The translations under genes and the position numbers were made by a program. The notes below the pieces were generated by a model. It was given only the letters and a program-made list of their open reading frames with translations, searched no databases and was not told where the DNA came from. Source: Sphagnum magellanicum (Eukaryota > Streptophyta > Sphagnopsida > Sphagnales > Sphagnaceae). Taken from it: a stretch of 64,000 nucleotides of DNA. Location of the stretch: NCBI GenBank assembly GCA_021904315.1, contig CM038909.1, positions 21,366,212 to 21,430,211 of the forward strand. Reading direction: 5' to 3'. How positions within the stretch are numbered: position 1 is the first letter of the stretch; every line of letters starts with the position of its first letter. Below are positions 46,941-58,024 of the stretch, one piece after another.

Positions 46941-47520
46941 ATTGCTCTTTCTGCAACAAACTTCGTTAATAGCAAATGAGTTTGATTTCTGCAAGAAAAA
47001 GCTATCTCAAGCTCAGTGGTAGCAAGGCAAGATAAATCTGTCAGCTTAAATGCAAGGTTCAGGAAGCTATAGTTGCCTGGTAGGACCATCGACTTCATAG
47101 GTAGGCTGACCTTACATTCAACAGTTTGTTTTGGCTCCAGAATCTCATCCTGCTGAAGAGGTGAAGTATCTTTTAAAGGGCTTTTTCCTCATGCTACATG
47201 TCGTACAAATCCTGCAGTATAAAGCATACCAAAAAGCAGAACTGTAAGATTCACTAAACTTTCCACATGCTGAAGTCCTGTATCGAGGTTAAAGAGCAGT
47301 TCAGCAGAGAAGAATATGCTAGGCAAGGTGATAGAATGGATTACACTCATGGTAGCACCGAAGTACTGCTTAATGGCCATGAGGAAACCGTCGGTTTTTG
47401 GAAAGCTCCACATGATGTAACCACTCAATTCCCGGAAGTTGGAAATCCATTGCAGGTGCGTCATCGTCCCAAGGCATCATCTGAATGGATATTTCAGCAA
47501 TTATTTTCCCAAACTTCATC
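46678..47520 (-). pseudogene. SPX-domain pseudogene, copy 3, with foldbacks
   Basis: Minus strand: the sense start is near 47519 (MKFGKIIAEIS), then DFQLPGIEWLHHVELSKN at 47395-47450. A block LQHVESLVNLTVLLFGMLY lies at about 47220-47285. FWSQNKLLNV and KSMVLPGNYSFLNLAFK at 47040-47150 match gene A exon 2 (FWSLKKLLKF, MVLLDTYSFLNHA). Exon 3 is present twice: an antisense-oriented copy on the plus strand at 46708-46750 (AFEKILKKHEKHTG, well preserved) and a decayed minus-strand copy at about 46870-46925. Frameshifts and stops throughout. The same architecture as copy 2, hence a duplicate of an already rearranged pseudogene. Confidence 0.75.
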
Positions 47521-47592
47521 ATGCTAGGGATTAACCCCTCTCACCTTAATCCCTAGAACCATGAAATTTGGAAAAATAGTCGCTGGAATATC
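47488..47592. repeat. SPX start-codon foldback, copy 3
   Basis: Arms 47488-47532 and 47548-47592 match at 37 of 45 positions around a 15-base loop. ATG 47561 (plus) reads MKFGKIVAGIS and the minus arm reads MKFGKIIAEIS. Two oppositely directed SPX starts face each other. Confidence 0.85.
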
Positions 47593-47599
47593 AGCTGGA

Positions 47600-48690
47600 A
47601 CCTCAACTGGCCGGGCCAGCTAAAACTTCCTTCGCAAATCGTCAGCCTCTTTCGGCAGCCTTCTGCAACTTCACATCATCACTTTCAATCTCTGACAACC
47701 ATGTCTTTATCCAGGTTATGAAAAGAATGCCCGTGAGCAACAACAGAACTACCTTCGCCTTCGGACAATGAACTTATAACCCGCCAGCCTCGCTACGCAA
47801 CAGCCCTAAAGTAAAATCACATCATCGTCTACAATCTCTGACAACCATGCTTATCCATGTTAAGAGAAAGAAGACAACTGTACGATAAGCTACAATGGTC
47901 TACCGCAACCCTCCACCAACAACAGAAACCTTTGTGAAAGAAGGACACAGTTCTCTGTTTAACCATGTTAAGAAAGAAAACAACTACGCCAAGCTGCAGT
48001 ACCTCCTCCCGGACAGAAACCTTTGTGCAAGAATTACACGTAGACCCTTCCCAAGACAAACACACAATAGTGAAAAACTCATGGCAGTGACATAGTCTTG
48101 ACAAACCCTGGTCTTAGAAAACAGGGTGCCAACGTGCGGTGGACCCGAAGTTCTGGACAGTCGAAGAAGGAGCGGGATGAAAGGAAATCTCAGGCGCAGA
48201 CCCCAAAAAGTGATCAGAGGAGAGGAAGGGATCAGGAGGAAAAGACTTCGGCTGAAGATTCAGCAACGAATACAAGAAGACGAAGAAGAAGCAGAGGAGG
48301 AAAGAAAATATCGACAGATTCCGAAGGCTGATGAGAAGAGAAATGGCGAGGCAAAGAAAAGGTGAGAAGAGATAGGAATTACACTTCGTGTTCTGCAAGC
48401 CACTATATAGCTGACCGTAAGCTGGTCGGTTCAGCAACTGATCTATAGCGCCGATCATGAGAGGAGAAACGGAGAAAGGAATTAGAAGACCTCAGAAGAA
48501 GAGATAGGAACACGATGTGATGTGACTTGCGCTGCTGATCACATTGGAGAAGCTGAGAGGAGAAAAAAACGCGAGAAGAGATAAGAACACAACGTGATGT
48601 GGACGCTATCTTCTGCAAGCTCCAGATGGCGGACGTAAAAAAGGTGACCAACTTACCACCAGTAGCCAATGAGCACAGAAAAGCAGAAAA
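47600..48690 (-). promoter_or_regulatory. SPX-type promoter and leader, copy 3 (inverted)
   Basis: Minus-strand TATATAG at 48409-48403 (GCTATATAGTGGC) is followed by TATCTCTTCTCACC and CT-rich leader repeats. A second, more upstream unit lies near 48600-48540. Two leader repeats with CATGGTTGTCAGAGATTG (near 47700 and 47845) match the gene A leader. The plus-strand arginine-rich open frames at 48098-48365 are the complement of this CT-rich leader. Confidence 0.65.
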
Positions 48691-48712
48691 TTCACACCTA
48701 CCAGGATTTTTT

Positions 48713-48975
48713 TTCCAATTTTGTGATGTAGCCACACTGGCAATTATTCACAAGAAGATTTCACCTACCAGGAATTTTTTTTCCCCAATTTTGTGATGTA
48801 GCCACGCTGGAAATCAATCACAAGAAGATTTAGCCAAATTTCTAATGATAATTTCTAGAAGGTAGCCAAGAATATAGAAGGAATCTATTTTCTTTCTACC
48901 CTCAGAGGAATAGTGTAGCCAAATTTGATTAAATTATTTTCTGGACGATTGCCACTTTGGCTATATCACAAAATC
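48713..48975. repeat. Clustered dispersed-repeat copies
   Basis: CCAATTTTGTGATGTAGCCA occurs twice in tandem (from about 48717 and 48787) and leads into TTAGCCAAATTT. A third copy in the opposite orientation is at 48904-48975. Same family as 1526-1620, and in the same position relative to the SPX promoter. Confidence 0.65.
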
Positions 48976-48979
48976 CTTA

Positions 48980-49850
48980 AAAGTAACCCTGCACAGGCCC
49001 TCTTCCAACCAGCCTTTTTTTTTCATTTTGGCAAAGGAGGATTAGTGATGATCATCCCAGAAAGGATTTAGCATGGATCACAACAAGTCATTGGAAAACT
49101 CTCAAATTGGTACAAAAACCTGACTGTTAGCCTGCAACAGGAACCAGCATTTTTTTTCTGGCAAACTGGGGCAAAATCCCACCGGAAAAAGTTAAAAGAA
49201 GGATAATTCTTTTTCAGATTCTTGAAATTTTCACCAAATTTTTTTATTATTTACCCAAAGAAGAAATTTGCCAGATTTAGACAACAAACTCTTTTGTTGC
49301 GGTGTTATCAAGTGTGGCAAAATTTTCTAGAATCTGTGAAAGAATATTCTTCCTTAAGCTATTCTGGGTGCAGTTTTGCACCAGTTCACCAGAAAAATTT
49401 AAAAAGGAAGGCTGCTTCCAACACATATGTGGAAAAAATAGATACTCCAGCCTGTTGTCATAATCTTTGAAATGAAACAAGTAAAAGCAGAATTGTCATC
49501 AGATTGTATTAAGCAGCAAAAGTCCCAAGAAAACCAGAGCTCACCAACATCAAATTATTTTAAGATCATCCAAAGATAGATTAGCATTGATGGTGGATGG
49601 ATTGTGATGCAACAAGCTGCTAAGGATTGGCCCAGACTGAAAGTGTGATAAGGACTGTACATTATTTTGTACATCACCTTAGGGCACAGCTTTCTCATTA
49701 AGCTGGCTCTTTTTCTTCTTTCAGTACCTTCTAAGCAGGGAAGAAATCTGAATTGTGATCAGTAACTATCACTTCACCTACATTATGGATTTTGGTCGCA
49801 GTTATGGTCATGCCTTAGCTTGCAGCTGGAAGTTGAAATCTTTTGTGTAA
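48980..49850. other. Intergenic, mostly repeat-derived
   Basis: 49130-49450 resembles 37890-38010 (GCAAAATTGCACTCAAAAAA-type text) as an inverted relative. No gene recognised. Confidence 0.4.
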
Positions 49851-49852
49851 TG

Positions 49853-50046
49853 TAAAGCCTAAGTGGGCAGGGTTCATTATAATAAGGGCCCTGTGAGGTG
49901 GGGTTGAGCATGGGCCGGGGTAAAGCCTAAGTCGGCAGGGTTTATTAGAATAATGGCCCTGTGAGGTGGGGTTGCGCACAATAAGGGCCGGGGTAAAGCC
50001 TAAGTGGGCAGGGTTTACTATAATAAGGGCCCTGTGAGTGAGTTGA
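49853..50046. repeat. Three-copy tandem repeat, 68-73 bp
   Basis: Units start TAAAGCCTAAGTGGGCAGGG at 49853, 49921 and 49994 and contain ATAAGGGCCCTGTGAGGTGG. Later units differ by a few substitutions and one short insertion. Confidence 0.85.
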
Positions 50047-50049
50047 GAT

Positions 50050-51830
50050 TGGGACAGTATCTGGTAAGTCCAGACCCTGAGAGCTTTACACAGTGTAAGA
50101 ACCATTGCCCTTTTTTAAAAATATCACAGGGAAGAAAAATAGAAAACAGCAGTAGGCATTTTGAAGTGCCCATAGAGATGTGCTCACCTTTGCATGCATT
50201 ATGTTTTTTGAAATGCCGACCATCACATTACGCCTTGTAATGCGACCTGCAATTAAATTTTTAAAAAGCAGCCAACTTTTTATGTCTTAAACCTGACTAC
50301 ACACCAATGGCATGACATAAAAATTGGGCCCTCTTGCTAGCTTGCAACATTTAGGTCTTGTTTTGGTAAAGTTGAAGCTTGATATGGTGGTTGTGTTTGA
50401 ATCAATGTTGGCCAGTTATTACTTTGTTTTTCAGAGCTGGTTGGGTAGATTATATATAGAGAGAGAGATTTGGCATTGCATAGCGTGTCAATAGCAAGAG
50501 ATGCATGTTGTCAATTTTGTCATCAAATTAATACCTCTATTATGATTAATTAGCTCAATTTTTTTTTGTGTTAATCACATGTTATGCAGACAGGTCAGTT
50601 GTCAAATACTCTCTCCTTCCAAGCCATCTAGTATATCACATGGGTAGGTTTTAGGGTTTAGATTTTGTTTCTCCTTTCTTTTTTCCAGTGGCCTTATATA
50701 CTAGAAGTGTTGAGTATTTGTCAAGTTTAAATTCTAAAAGGCTCTTCAAGATTGTTTTGTGAAATGACTTGAAATTATTGAATTGAGCTCACAATGGTTA
50801 TGGAATACAAATGTATAGTAACATAATATACTTTATCTCAAAGAATAGGTCTCCCTTACATTTATAATAATAGTAAAATTAATAATAAAATGTCTTGTGT
50901 ATTATGTGGAAACTAAGGTTTCAAGAGTAAATTGGTAGGAACAAATGAATAATTAATAATTATTTTTCCAGTTTTTCCTTATGTTTTTAACTTATGAAAA
51001 TTAGTCAATTATATTAAGTTGGTTCTTTAACTTCACTATTAGATTTTTAAATTCAAATCTTTAAATGTTTTTTCAAATTTTCATATGCCAAAAGAATCAA
51101 CAATCATCACAAAGCTAGAATATTTAAACAAAAATATGTGATCACATTTCAAAGATAATAATAAAAAACGAAACAAAAAAATAGTTCATCTCATTCAAAT
51201 GAGCCTTCAAACTCATCTAACTCTTACTCTAAATTTAAATTATTTAAAATTTATAAAATCAACCAAATTATTAGGAGCCTTGTAACCCATTGTTATCAAA
51301 TTTTGTCTATAAGAAGTGATAGAACCTAACAGGTCAACAAGTAGTTGGGCAACATGTAATTAACAAAACAAATAATTGTGAACAAGTAGTTAGTTTCTAA
51401 AAAAAAATATTGTGTATATGAGTTAGTTACTATTTGAATGGTTTCATTTAGACTATTTAAATTTGAAATGTCAAGTATATAAAGGAGGAAAATAAGAACA
51501 ACGGAAAGAAATTTTTTACTTTTAAATTAGTTTTGTGATTTGATTTCTTCCACCACTTGAAAGGTTGTCTAATATTTTTTGCATCCACCTAATCACTATT
51601 AAAAAACATGGTATTATTTGATTGAAAAATAAAACCAAAAATCACTTATTTTAACATTTGGTCACATTTGACTAATCAGATTGGACAAAAAGTTGAGCAG
51701 CCATAATAATTAATTTTAGAAAACCCAATTTTTAAATAATAAAAATTTAATTAATTAATAAATAATAAGTACCTACCTACCCACCCACCCATGTCCTACC
51801 TACCTATTCACAACCTACTTATGTATTATA
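50050..51830. other. AT-rich intergenic stretch
   Basis: No gene or RNA recognised. Confidence 0.45.
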
Positions 51831-51834
51831 CATT

Positions 51835-51970
51835 TACACACATGTACAAGATATATATACAAATATACATATTCCACTTAATATATGTTGATAAAAAAAA
51901 TTGAACCCTAATTTCCTTTGTTTCAAACCAATGTTTTAACCATCAAACCATCACACCACTTTGTGAAACA
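51835..51970 (-). mobile_element. tRNA-derived SINE-like element, inverted copy
   Basis: On the minus strand an A-box-like TGGTTTGATGGTTAAAACA and a B-box-like AGGGTTCAA precede ATATATATCTTGTACATGTG, matching the element at 11692-11850. Confidence 0.5.
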
Positions 51971-51974
51971 ATAT

Positions 51975-54360
51975 GCCACATCTAAATTTCATTTTAATTT
52001 CATTTCATTTACATTTGATTGAAATTTTTGTGTCATATATGTCATATAGGACTATTTCCCAAATGTCTACCAATTCGCAAATAGCAATATAAGAAGTTGA
52101 ACTATGGCCTATGTGCAATAACAAAATATGTGATGAATTAAATTTTTGGATTGAAGGGCATGCCAGAGAGTCTGAGCATTCAGATCTCAAAAGGTCTACC
52201 ACCTGGTGCCCTGGGCATATGCTTCCCAATCTATGTCTAGATTCTGGTAGTAGTTTACTTAATATTATCACATTGTAGCTTATAATATGTGCTGAGTTTG
52301 AACCCAAGACAATAAACTCTGAGGAGTTGTGTGATAAGCAGTTCTTTTCTTGGTGTATTTGCACAATGTGGTGACAAAAGTTTTTTGAAATTATTTTCAG
52401 TTTAAATTCCAAAAAAAAAATAAAAGTTTGGAGAAATTTGCCAAACTTTCGAAGTCACAAAATTGAAAACAAAAAGTTTGTGTGTGATGCTTCATTTGTA
52501 CCATTGTATTACTAATTACAATATATTAGTTAGTCCTTAACTGATGTGAATGAATATCCATTCCATATGTTCCCAGTCATTGTAGAAGAGGCAAGTTGTG
52601 CTTGGGAATATCTAACCACATAAATCGGCTAGCCCACATATAACATGCCTGGGCCCCTTAAGTCTCTAATTATTATTGATTGGTTCATTATCTAGGTATA
52701 AATGTACTAATTGATCTTGGAAGATATCCTTGGTTAGGTCCCTTCATGCAATGTAGTGTCAACCAATGTCATTTGATTTGTTTTATGATTTTTTGGCATT
52801 CATCCTTGAGCCCTGCACAACTAACAATCGATTCCAAACATTTTTTACTTTGGGTTGCATCTAACTTTATAAATGACCTCTCATTACAACCTTGTCTGGG
52901 AGATAGCTAGAAAACTATGGAAAGGTCATTTCATTTTGCAAACTATGCTTATTTTTCATTTTGGCCAGGGTTTTTTTCTCAAATTTTTGATAAAAAATTT
53001 GGCAAGTTTTTTTGAAAAAATAGCAAAACTAGTCAAATTTATACTAGGGAAAAAAAATAATCTGGAATATCCCAATATTTTTGTCAACAAAATTTTTAGG
53101 AAAAAAGTAATGATGATTACAACAATATAAAAGAAGTGAAGATAAGTGTAAGTTGGGCCAGTGAAGTGAGCCAAAGGAAAGTCAACAACTATATGCTGGA
53201 ACTCCATACATGTAATGTAAGCATGGTGAAGTTGGATAACTGTACATTCAAAAGAAAGAAAGAAAAAGGGAAAAAAAAAGGAAAGAACAAACCAAGAGAT
53301 ACTCTACTCCAAAGGTGGGACCCTGAGTGAAGTTGAGTGAGTAGATTTCCAAATGGAGTTTGTATTGAAACCCATAGTTCTAGGATACATCAGTAAGCTA
53401 AGGTTAAACAAAAGTAGATGCGAAGAAACGTAATATAGCTGAATTGGCCATGGCCCATGATCACCCCATTGTACATGAGACACCAACCCAAACTTTTCAT
53501 TTTTAGGTTTAAGGAGGGAGTTATAAAAAGTTAAAGGATAAGTCCATGACACCCCTGGCACCATCACCACAGCCCCAAAACTACTCTAAACACTAGTTAT
53601 ATTGTCACAATCCAAAGCATAAATTGAAAATTTTAAGTTCTATCTCTACAGTAGTTAATTACATTTTTTATCAAAATGTTTTTATAACTAGACATGTATT
53701 GGATGAGCATCCACCATGATGCCATAGTAGTTATACTTGCAAGCTGGTAGACATCTTCTTGATCCAGTGTGAAGTGCTAGACATGTGATTGTGAAGTGTG
53801 AAGATAAAATGGGAGATTATAGTGAACAATTTATAGCGATGGGAACAACAGCCTCTGGTTGAAGTTGAAAGGCCATGAGGAAAAATCAAAAGATGTGCAC
53901 AATGACTGGGTAGCTATCAGTTGACATAACAAGCCCATGAGCGTTGAGGAGCAGGGTTTTTTTCTTCAATTTTGTGATGTAGCCAAATTGGCAGTGTAAT
54001 ACCTATGAAGATTTTAATAATCCTTTAATATTTAGAACCTGTTGTAAAAATATGGCGATTTTACATTATCATTTTTCAAAATATGGCGAATTAGGACCAT
54101 ATTTTTCAAAAAATCCTTAGTATTTGTCCAGGTAAAAGGAAGTGAAAACATTAGCCCAAAAACAAATACTAACGAGGAGTAATCAAGAGACGTGCACAAT
54201 GACTGGATAGGCTCCAGCAGTGAAGACAATATGTAATTTTCTTCTTTGACCTCACAGTCCTTGTCTAATGAATTATTGTCCAAGTACGGGAACTTTTTAT
54301 TTTGAATGGTCAGTAAACAATTGCAATGCAAAGGAGACCTGCATTAATGACAATCAAATC
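51975..54360. other. Intergenic stretch
   Basis: A 135-codon minus-strand frame at 52005-52412 has no recognised homology. Repeat-family text lies at 52960-53060 and 53965-54060. No gene asserted. Confidence 0.4.
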
Positions 54361-54369
54361 TGAGTGGTT

Positions 54370-54716
54370 ACCAGCTGTTACTCTGGTTTAAACCACTGCA
54401 GGCAAGGGATTAAGGAATCCTCAAGGTCTTTTTTTCATTTTTGTGATGTAGCTGAACTGGCGATCATCCATAATATAGTTTAGCCAAATTTGGATATATT
54501 CTAAAAATTTCTTCACATTTTTTGCTACACGCGAGAAAAAAATAGAGAAATCTGGAGATTTTTTTTTTGAAAACTGTAAGAAAAATTTGACAGTTAGAAA
54601 ACCAAAAAAGCACAATATTTTTAGCCAATTTGAAAATAAATTTAGCCACTAATATCCTTGTTGTTAGTTACTCTGGTTTAAAACCACTGTGGGCAAAGGA
54701 TTAAGGAATCCTTGTC
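54370..54716. repeat. 50-bp direct repeats flanking a dispersed-repeat copy
   Basis: GTTACTCTGGTTTAAACCAC...GGGATTAAGGAATCCT (about 54377-54423) recurs at about 54665-54713 with small changes. Between them lies a copy of the AGCCAAATTTGGCT-core family (54435-54650). The duplication could be a local tandem repeat or an insertion-associated duplication. Confidence 0.65.
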
Positions 54717-54719
54717 CTC

Positions 54720-55275
54720 GCGAGGAAGAAGAAGGCATCTGATTCCTTGCTGAGAGGTGGGAAGAGTGGTACCACTGACTAATCTTCCATACATCCTGAT
54801 AACCGGGATCATCAATGAACTTTTTCCCTCTCCTTCACTAGTGCTCTCTCTTCAAGGTGGTGAACTCCAGAGTTTGGAGCTACTCTTCCGCGTGTGTACG
54901 TCTGCGAAACTTGTGTAATCTCTACACAACGAAGAGCTCTCTCTCTACCTCTCCAGCTCTCAGACCTCTCTAGCCACAATATTTCCGTCTTCCGGTTTAG
55001 ACGTATTTTTCTCTTGCCAAATGATTACAAACACATGCATTTGCCATTTTTGCATTGGTCGTTTTTCAACAAAGACTTTGTAATTACATTGGTTTTGAAG
55101 AGTGTTGGCGAATTTGCAACGAAATGAGAGAACGAAAACTCGATTTTTTCTATTATGTGCAGTAGCAGCAGGAGATACAACTGCCGCTGATAGTAATTCT
55201 CATATTTTGTTGTAACGTTGTTCATGCTTTCTTGCAGGTTGCCGTGCGCGCGATATTTCGAGGCCGTCGTTAAGC
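54720..55275 (+). promoter_or_regulatory. Upstream region and leader of SPX gene B
   Basis: CT-rich leader-like text (CTCTCTCTACCTCTCCAGC) lies at about 54930-54985. An intron acceptor TTTCTTGCAG ends at 55237, leaving a 38-base final leader exon before the ATG at 55276. The TATATAG core of gene A is absent, so regulation is probably different. Confidence 0.5.
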
Positions 55276-57197
55276 ATGAAGTTTGGGAAGCGACTGTCGC
55301 GAATCGTCACGATCATGCCTTCACAGTACAGAGAGAAACTGTTTCTCGACTACGATATGCTGAAGGGGAATATCAAGGATTTTGTGAATGCGACCTTGGC
55401 CTTCCGTAACGACGAGCCAGCTACTGCTGCTGTCTGTGCCTCCCTTGAAGACGGTCATAATGACACATCTCATGTACTGTCTCTTCGTGCAGTTGAAGAA
55501 GAAAATACCCAGGTGGGGCTCCTGACAGGAGAAGAGGGTGTCCAGGAGGTTGAAGAAGAAAAAACCCAGGTGAGGCTCATCACAGGAGAAGAGGGTGTCC
55601 AGGAGGTCGAAGAAGAAAATACCCAGGTGGGGCTCATTACAGGAGAAGAGGATGTCCAAGAGGTTGAAGAAGAAGGAACCCAGGTGGGGCTCATGACAGG
55701 AGAAGAGGGTGTCCAGGAGGATGCCGAATTTAATCAGTTCATGGACTGGATCATCGAAGAAAATGCCCAGTCGCGGTTGACAGAACCAGAGGTTGAAGAA
55801 AATACAGAGGCGGAGCTGATAGAATCAGACGTGGGTGTCCAGGAGCTGGATGTCGAGCATATTGAACTCATGAACTGGGTCAGCATTGGGTTCCCTGGCA
55901 TGGCTCCGGATGTCGAGCCTATTGAGTTTATAGACTGGGTCAGCACTGCGCATCCTGGTATGCTTCCGGCTTTGGGTCTTGACTATGGGATTTCTCCCCA
56001 CCCCATATGGCAAAGCGTAGACAGTTGGGAACTGCGTAGTGGGTGGTGGCCTAGCTATGGTAATGAAAAAAATTCTCAGCCCCTGGAGCTCATGTTAGGC
56101 GATGGTGTAGACGGTCGAGTAGAGAAGCAGGGTGGTGGTCTCGACGTAGACATTGTTGAGCCAAAGCAATGGCATTCCGGTATAGAGGGTGTGGACCCAG
56201 AAGTCGAAGCCTTCATCCATCAAGTCTTCCACTCAGAAGGAGACAATGCAGCTGATGATGCGCATATTCTTTCCTACCAAGTCACAATATTCAAGCGCAT
56301 GCTCGATGGAGAGTTCTTCCAGATCAACAAGATTTTCGTGGCTCTCCACGAGCATAACGTTGCACTGATGGCTGTAAGCCGGATGGGTCTTGACATCTTC
56401 ATTTCCTCTGGATCAATATCTTTCAGCTCTGTCTTCGCGCACCTTCATTTCTGGAAACAGTTTGGATGTAGATATGTGAGCATGATAAGTCAGAGACCGA
56501 TTTAATGTCACGACTTTTGTCTTGGTAGCATGTGTAGCTGCCTGTGCAGCTGTAGCGATATCATGTTGGTCATTCTGGAATTTATGCTTGTGCAGAAACT
56601 GGAGCTGATGAAGGTAGAGGAGGAGGCTAGGCAAACCAGTCTTCATGCTTCAAGTTCAGTTTCTTCCTGGGACATGCGCAAGCTGCAAGCACTTCAGAGG
56701 CGCATCGCGCAGCTTTACGTAGATTTCACCATTCTGGATTATTGCAGCAGCGTCAACTATGAAGGTAGAAAGTGCTTAAATTGCAGCTGCAAGTATCTGC
56801 AAGTGTTTGTAAGCTAATTAGGCATCCCAAAATTTCCTGGTTGAACAAGATTGTTCCTGAGGCCTTAGACCTGTGGAGTCTAAGCTGCAGGGGAAAGACT
56901 TGCAGTGGGCAAGGAATTGCTGTCGAAATTTGTAAAGCACAAAAAAGAATTAATTCATTCTTTCTCTTAAATTGTGCAGCTGCAGTTAAGATATTGAAAA
57001 AACATGATAAGTGCACTGGTTCAGATCTCCGCTGGAACTATATCCATCATGTTGAGGCCCAGGACTTCTACGTTCTGCAGCCACAGTTCCAGGAGTACAC
57101 CAAGCAATGTAAAAGACTCATGGGTGTTGGTGAGCTTGAACAGCGCTCTAGCGCTCTATGTCTGACGAGGAATTGGACCTGGAGCATGGTGATCTAA
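55276..57197 (+). CDS. SPX-domain protein, SPX gene B, with acidic insertion
   Basis: Exons 55276-56373, 56596-56764 and 56980-57197 (donors GCT|GTAAGC and GAAG|GTAGAA; acceptors TGTGCAG|AAA and TTGTGCAG|CT) give 494 residues, with the same intron phases (0, then 1) as gene A. The SPX start is MKFGKRLSRIVTIMPSQYRE, FLDYDMLKGNIKDF. The domain then breaks off, resumes at residue 337 with TIFKRMLDGEFFQINKIFVA, and continues in exon 2 (RIAQLYVDFTILDYCSSVNY) and exon 3 (AAVKILKKHDKCTGSDLRW). Residues about 45-330 form an acidic insertion with four 19-residue repeats (74-149) and two copies of an I-E-x-x-x-W-V-S-x-x-x-P-G-M motif (about 195-231). It is probably a phosphate/inositol-pyrophosphate sensor by family. 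The role of the insert is unknown. Confidence 0.82.
55495..55722 (+). repeat. Four 57-bp in-frame repeats inside SPX gene B
   Basis: Each unit encodes EEE-x-TQV-x-L-x-TGEE-x-VQEV (19 residues). Units differ only by single substitutions, implying recent expansion or homogenisation. Confidence 0.92.
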
Positions 57198-57330
57198 GTC
57201 TGATCTCTAGGTTGTTGGAGGAGCTCTCAGTTACAACAGAACATGCAAGTTCAACTCACAATGCCCAGTCTTTCCGCCCTCCTGCAAGTGCTCAATTGTT
57301 GTGCTTGCAAGCTGCTACTGTCAATTGAAA
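57160..57330 (+). other. Alternative open tail beyond SPX gene B stop
   Basis: In the next frame from ATG 57158, a 59-codon stretch reads MSDEELDLEHGDLSLISRLL and then EELSVTTEHASS, ending TGA near 57327. It looks more like a natural acidic helical tail than the annotated ending (CLTRNWTWSMVI). A one-base indel, a sequencing error or an unseen small intron near 57150 would join it to exon 3. Confidence 0.45.
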
Positions 57331-57334
57331 GAGG

Positions 57335-57830
57335 ACAATGCATGATTTCAACAGAATGAAAATTAATGAATGAATCTTTGAATTTTAGATATTTTTGGCA
57401 CACATGGAATTAGTTTGCAAGTACTTAAAGCACCATATATACATGTACATTTTCTTGTAGCTGCCAAGTTCTACATGAACTGATGATATTGCAGCTCCTT
57501 TTGGATCATGTGCACACATTTCTTTCCAGACGTATAATTGTTAATTTGGGGTGTACATACTTATATGTGGTAACATTAAATTTCATGTTATACAATATGT
57601 CCAGCTCCATTCATGACTGCAGTTTCATGACAAAGTATAACCTGGCACAAATCTAGAGACTGTGGTATGAGATTCTGTTATATGTTCTTCAAAACTTCCC
57701 CACACAAATTACTTTGAAGATTAAACAAGTTTGAGAAAAGCTTGGAGTGATGTATGTCCACCTAACAACCTATGTTCAAATGGTGCTTGTCTACAGAAAC
57801 TAGAAACTTCCAGTGCTCTTTTCAATGGGT
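57335..57830. other. 3' flank of SPX gene B
   Basis: AT-rich, probably 3' UTR and spacer. No further gene. Confidence 0.45.
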
Positions 57831-57835
57831 TCTTA

Positions 57836-58020
57836 GGTGTTCATGGGCTCAAGAAGATTTAGAGTTTCTCATAGGAGTTTGTGGTAACTCTTTTCAGAGT
57901 TTTTAGGTGTTCATGGGCTCAAGCAAAAGAGATTCTCATTGGAAAATGGTAACTCTTTTTGAGCTTCTCAGGTGTTCATGCCAGGCTCAAAAAAGTAAGA
58001 GTTTCTTGAGAACACGGTGA
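57836..58020. repeat. Three-copy tandem repeat, 65-70 bp
   Basis: GGTGTTCATGGGCTCAAG begins units at 57836 and 57906, with a diverged unit at 57971 (GGTGTTCATGCCAGGCTCAA). Each contains GGTAACTCTTTT or a decayed form. Confidence 0.75.
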
Positions 58021-58024
58021 CCAA

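Noticed and set aside
48098..48365. Arginine/glutamate-rich plus-strand frames resembling a nuclear protein
   Set aside because: They are the complement of the CT-rich SPX leader on the minus strand; composition alone explains them.
49853..50046. Possible CRISPR-like or regulatory array
   Set aside because: Only three head-to-tail copies without variable spacers, in a plant nuclear context; an ordinary minisatellite.
55321..55694. Overlapping minus-strand frames with Ser/Thr-Trp repeats
   Set aside because: They are antisense shadows of the 57-bp repeats in SPX gene B.
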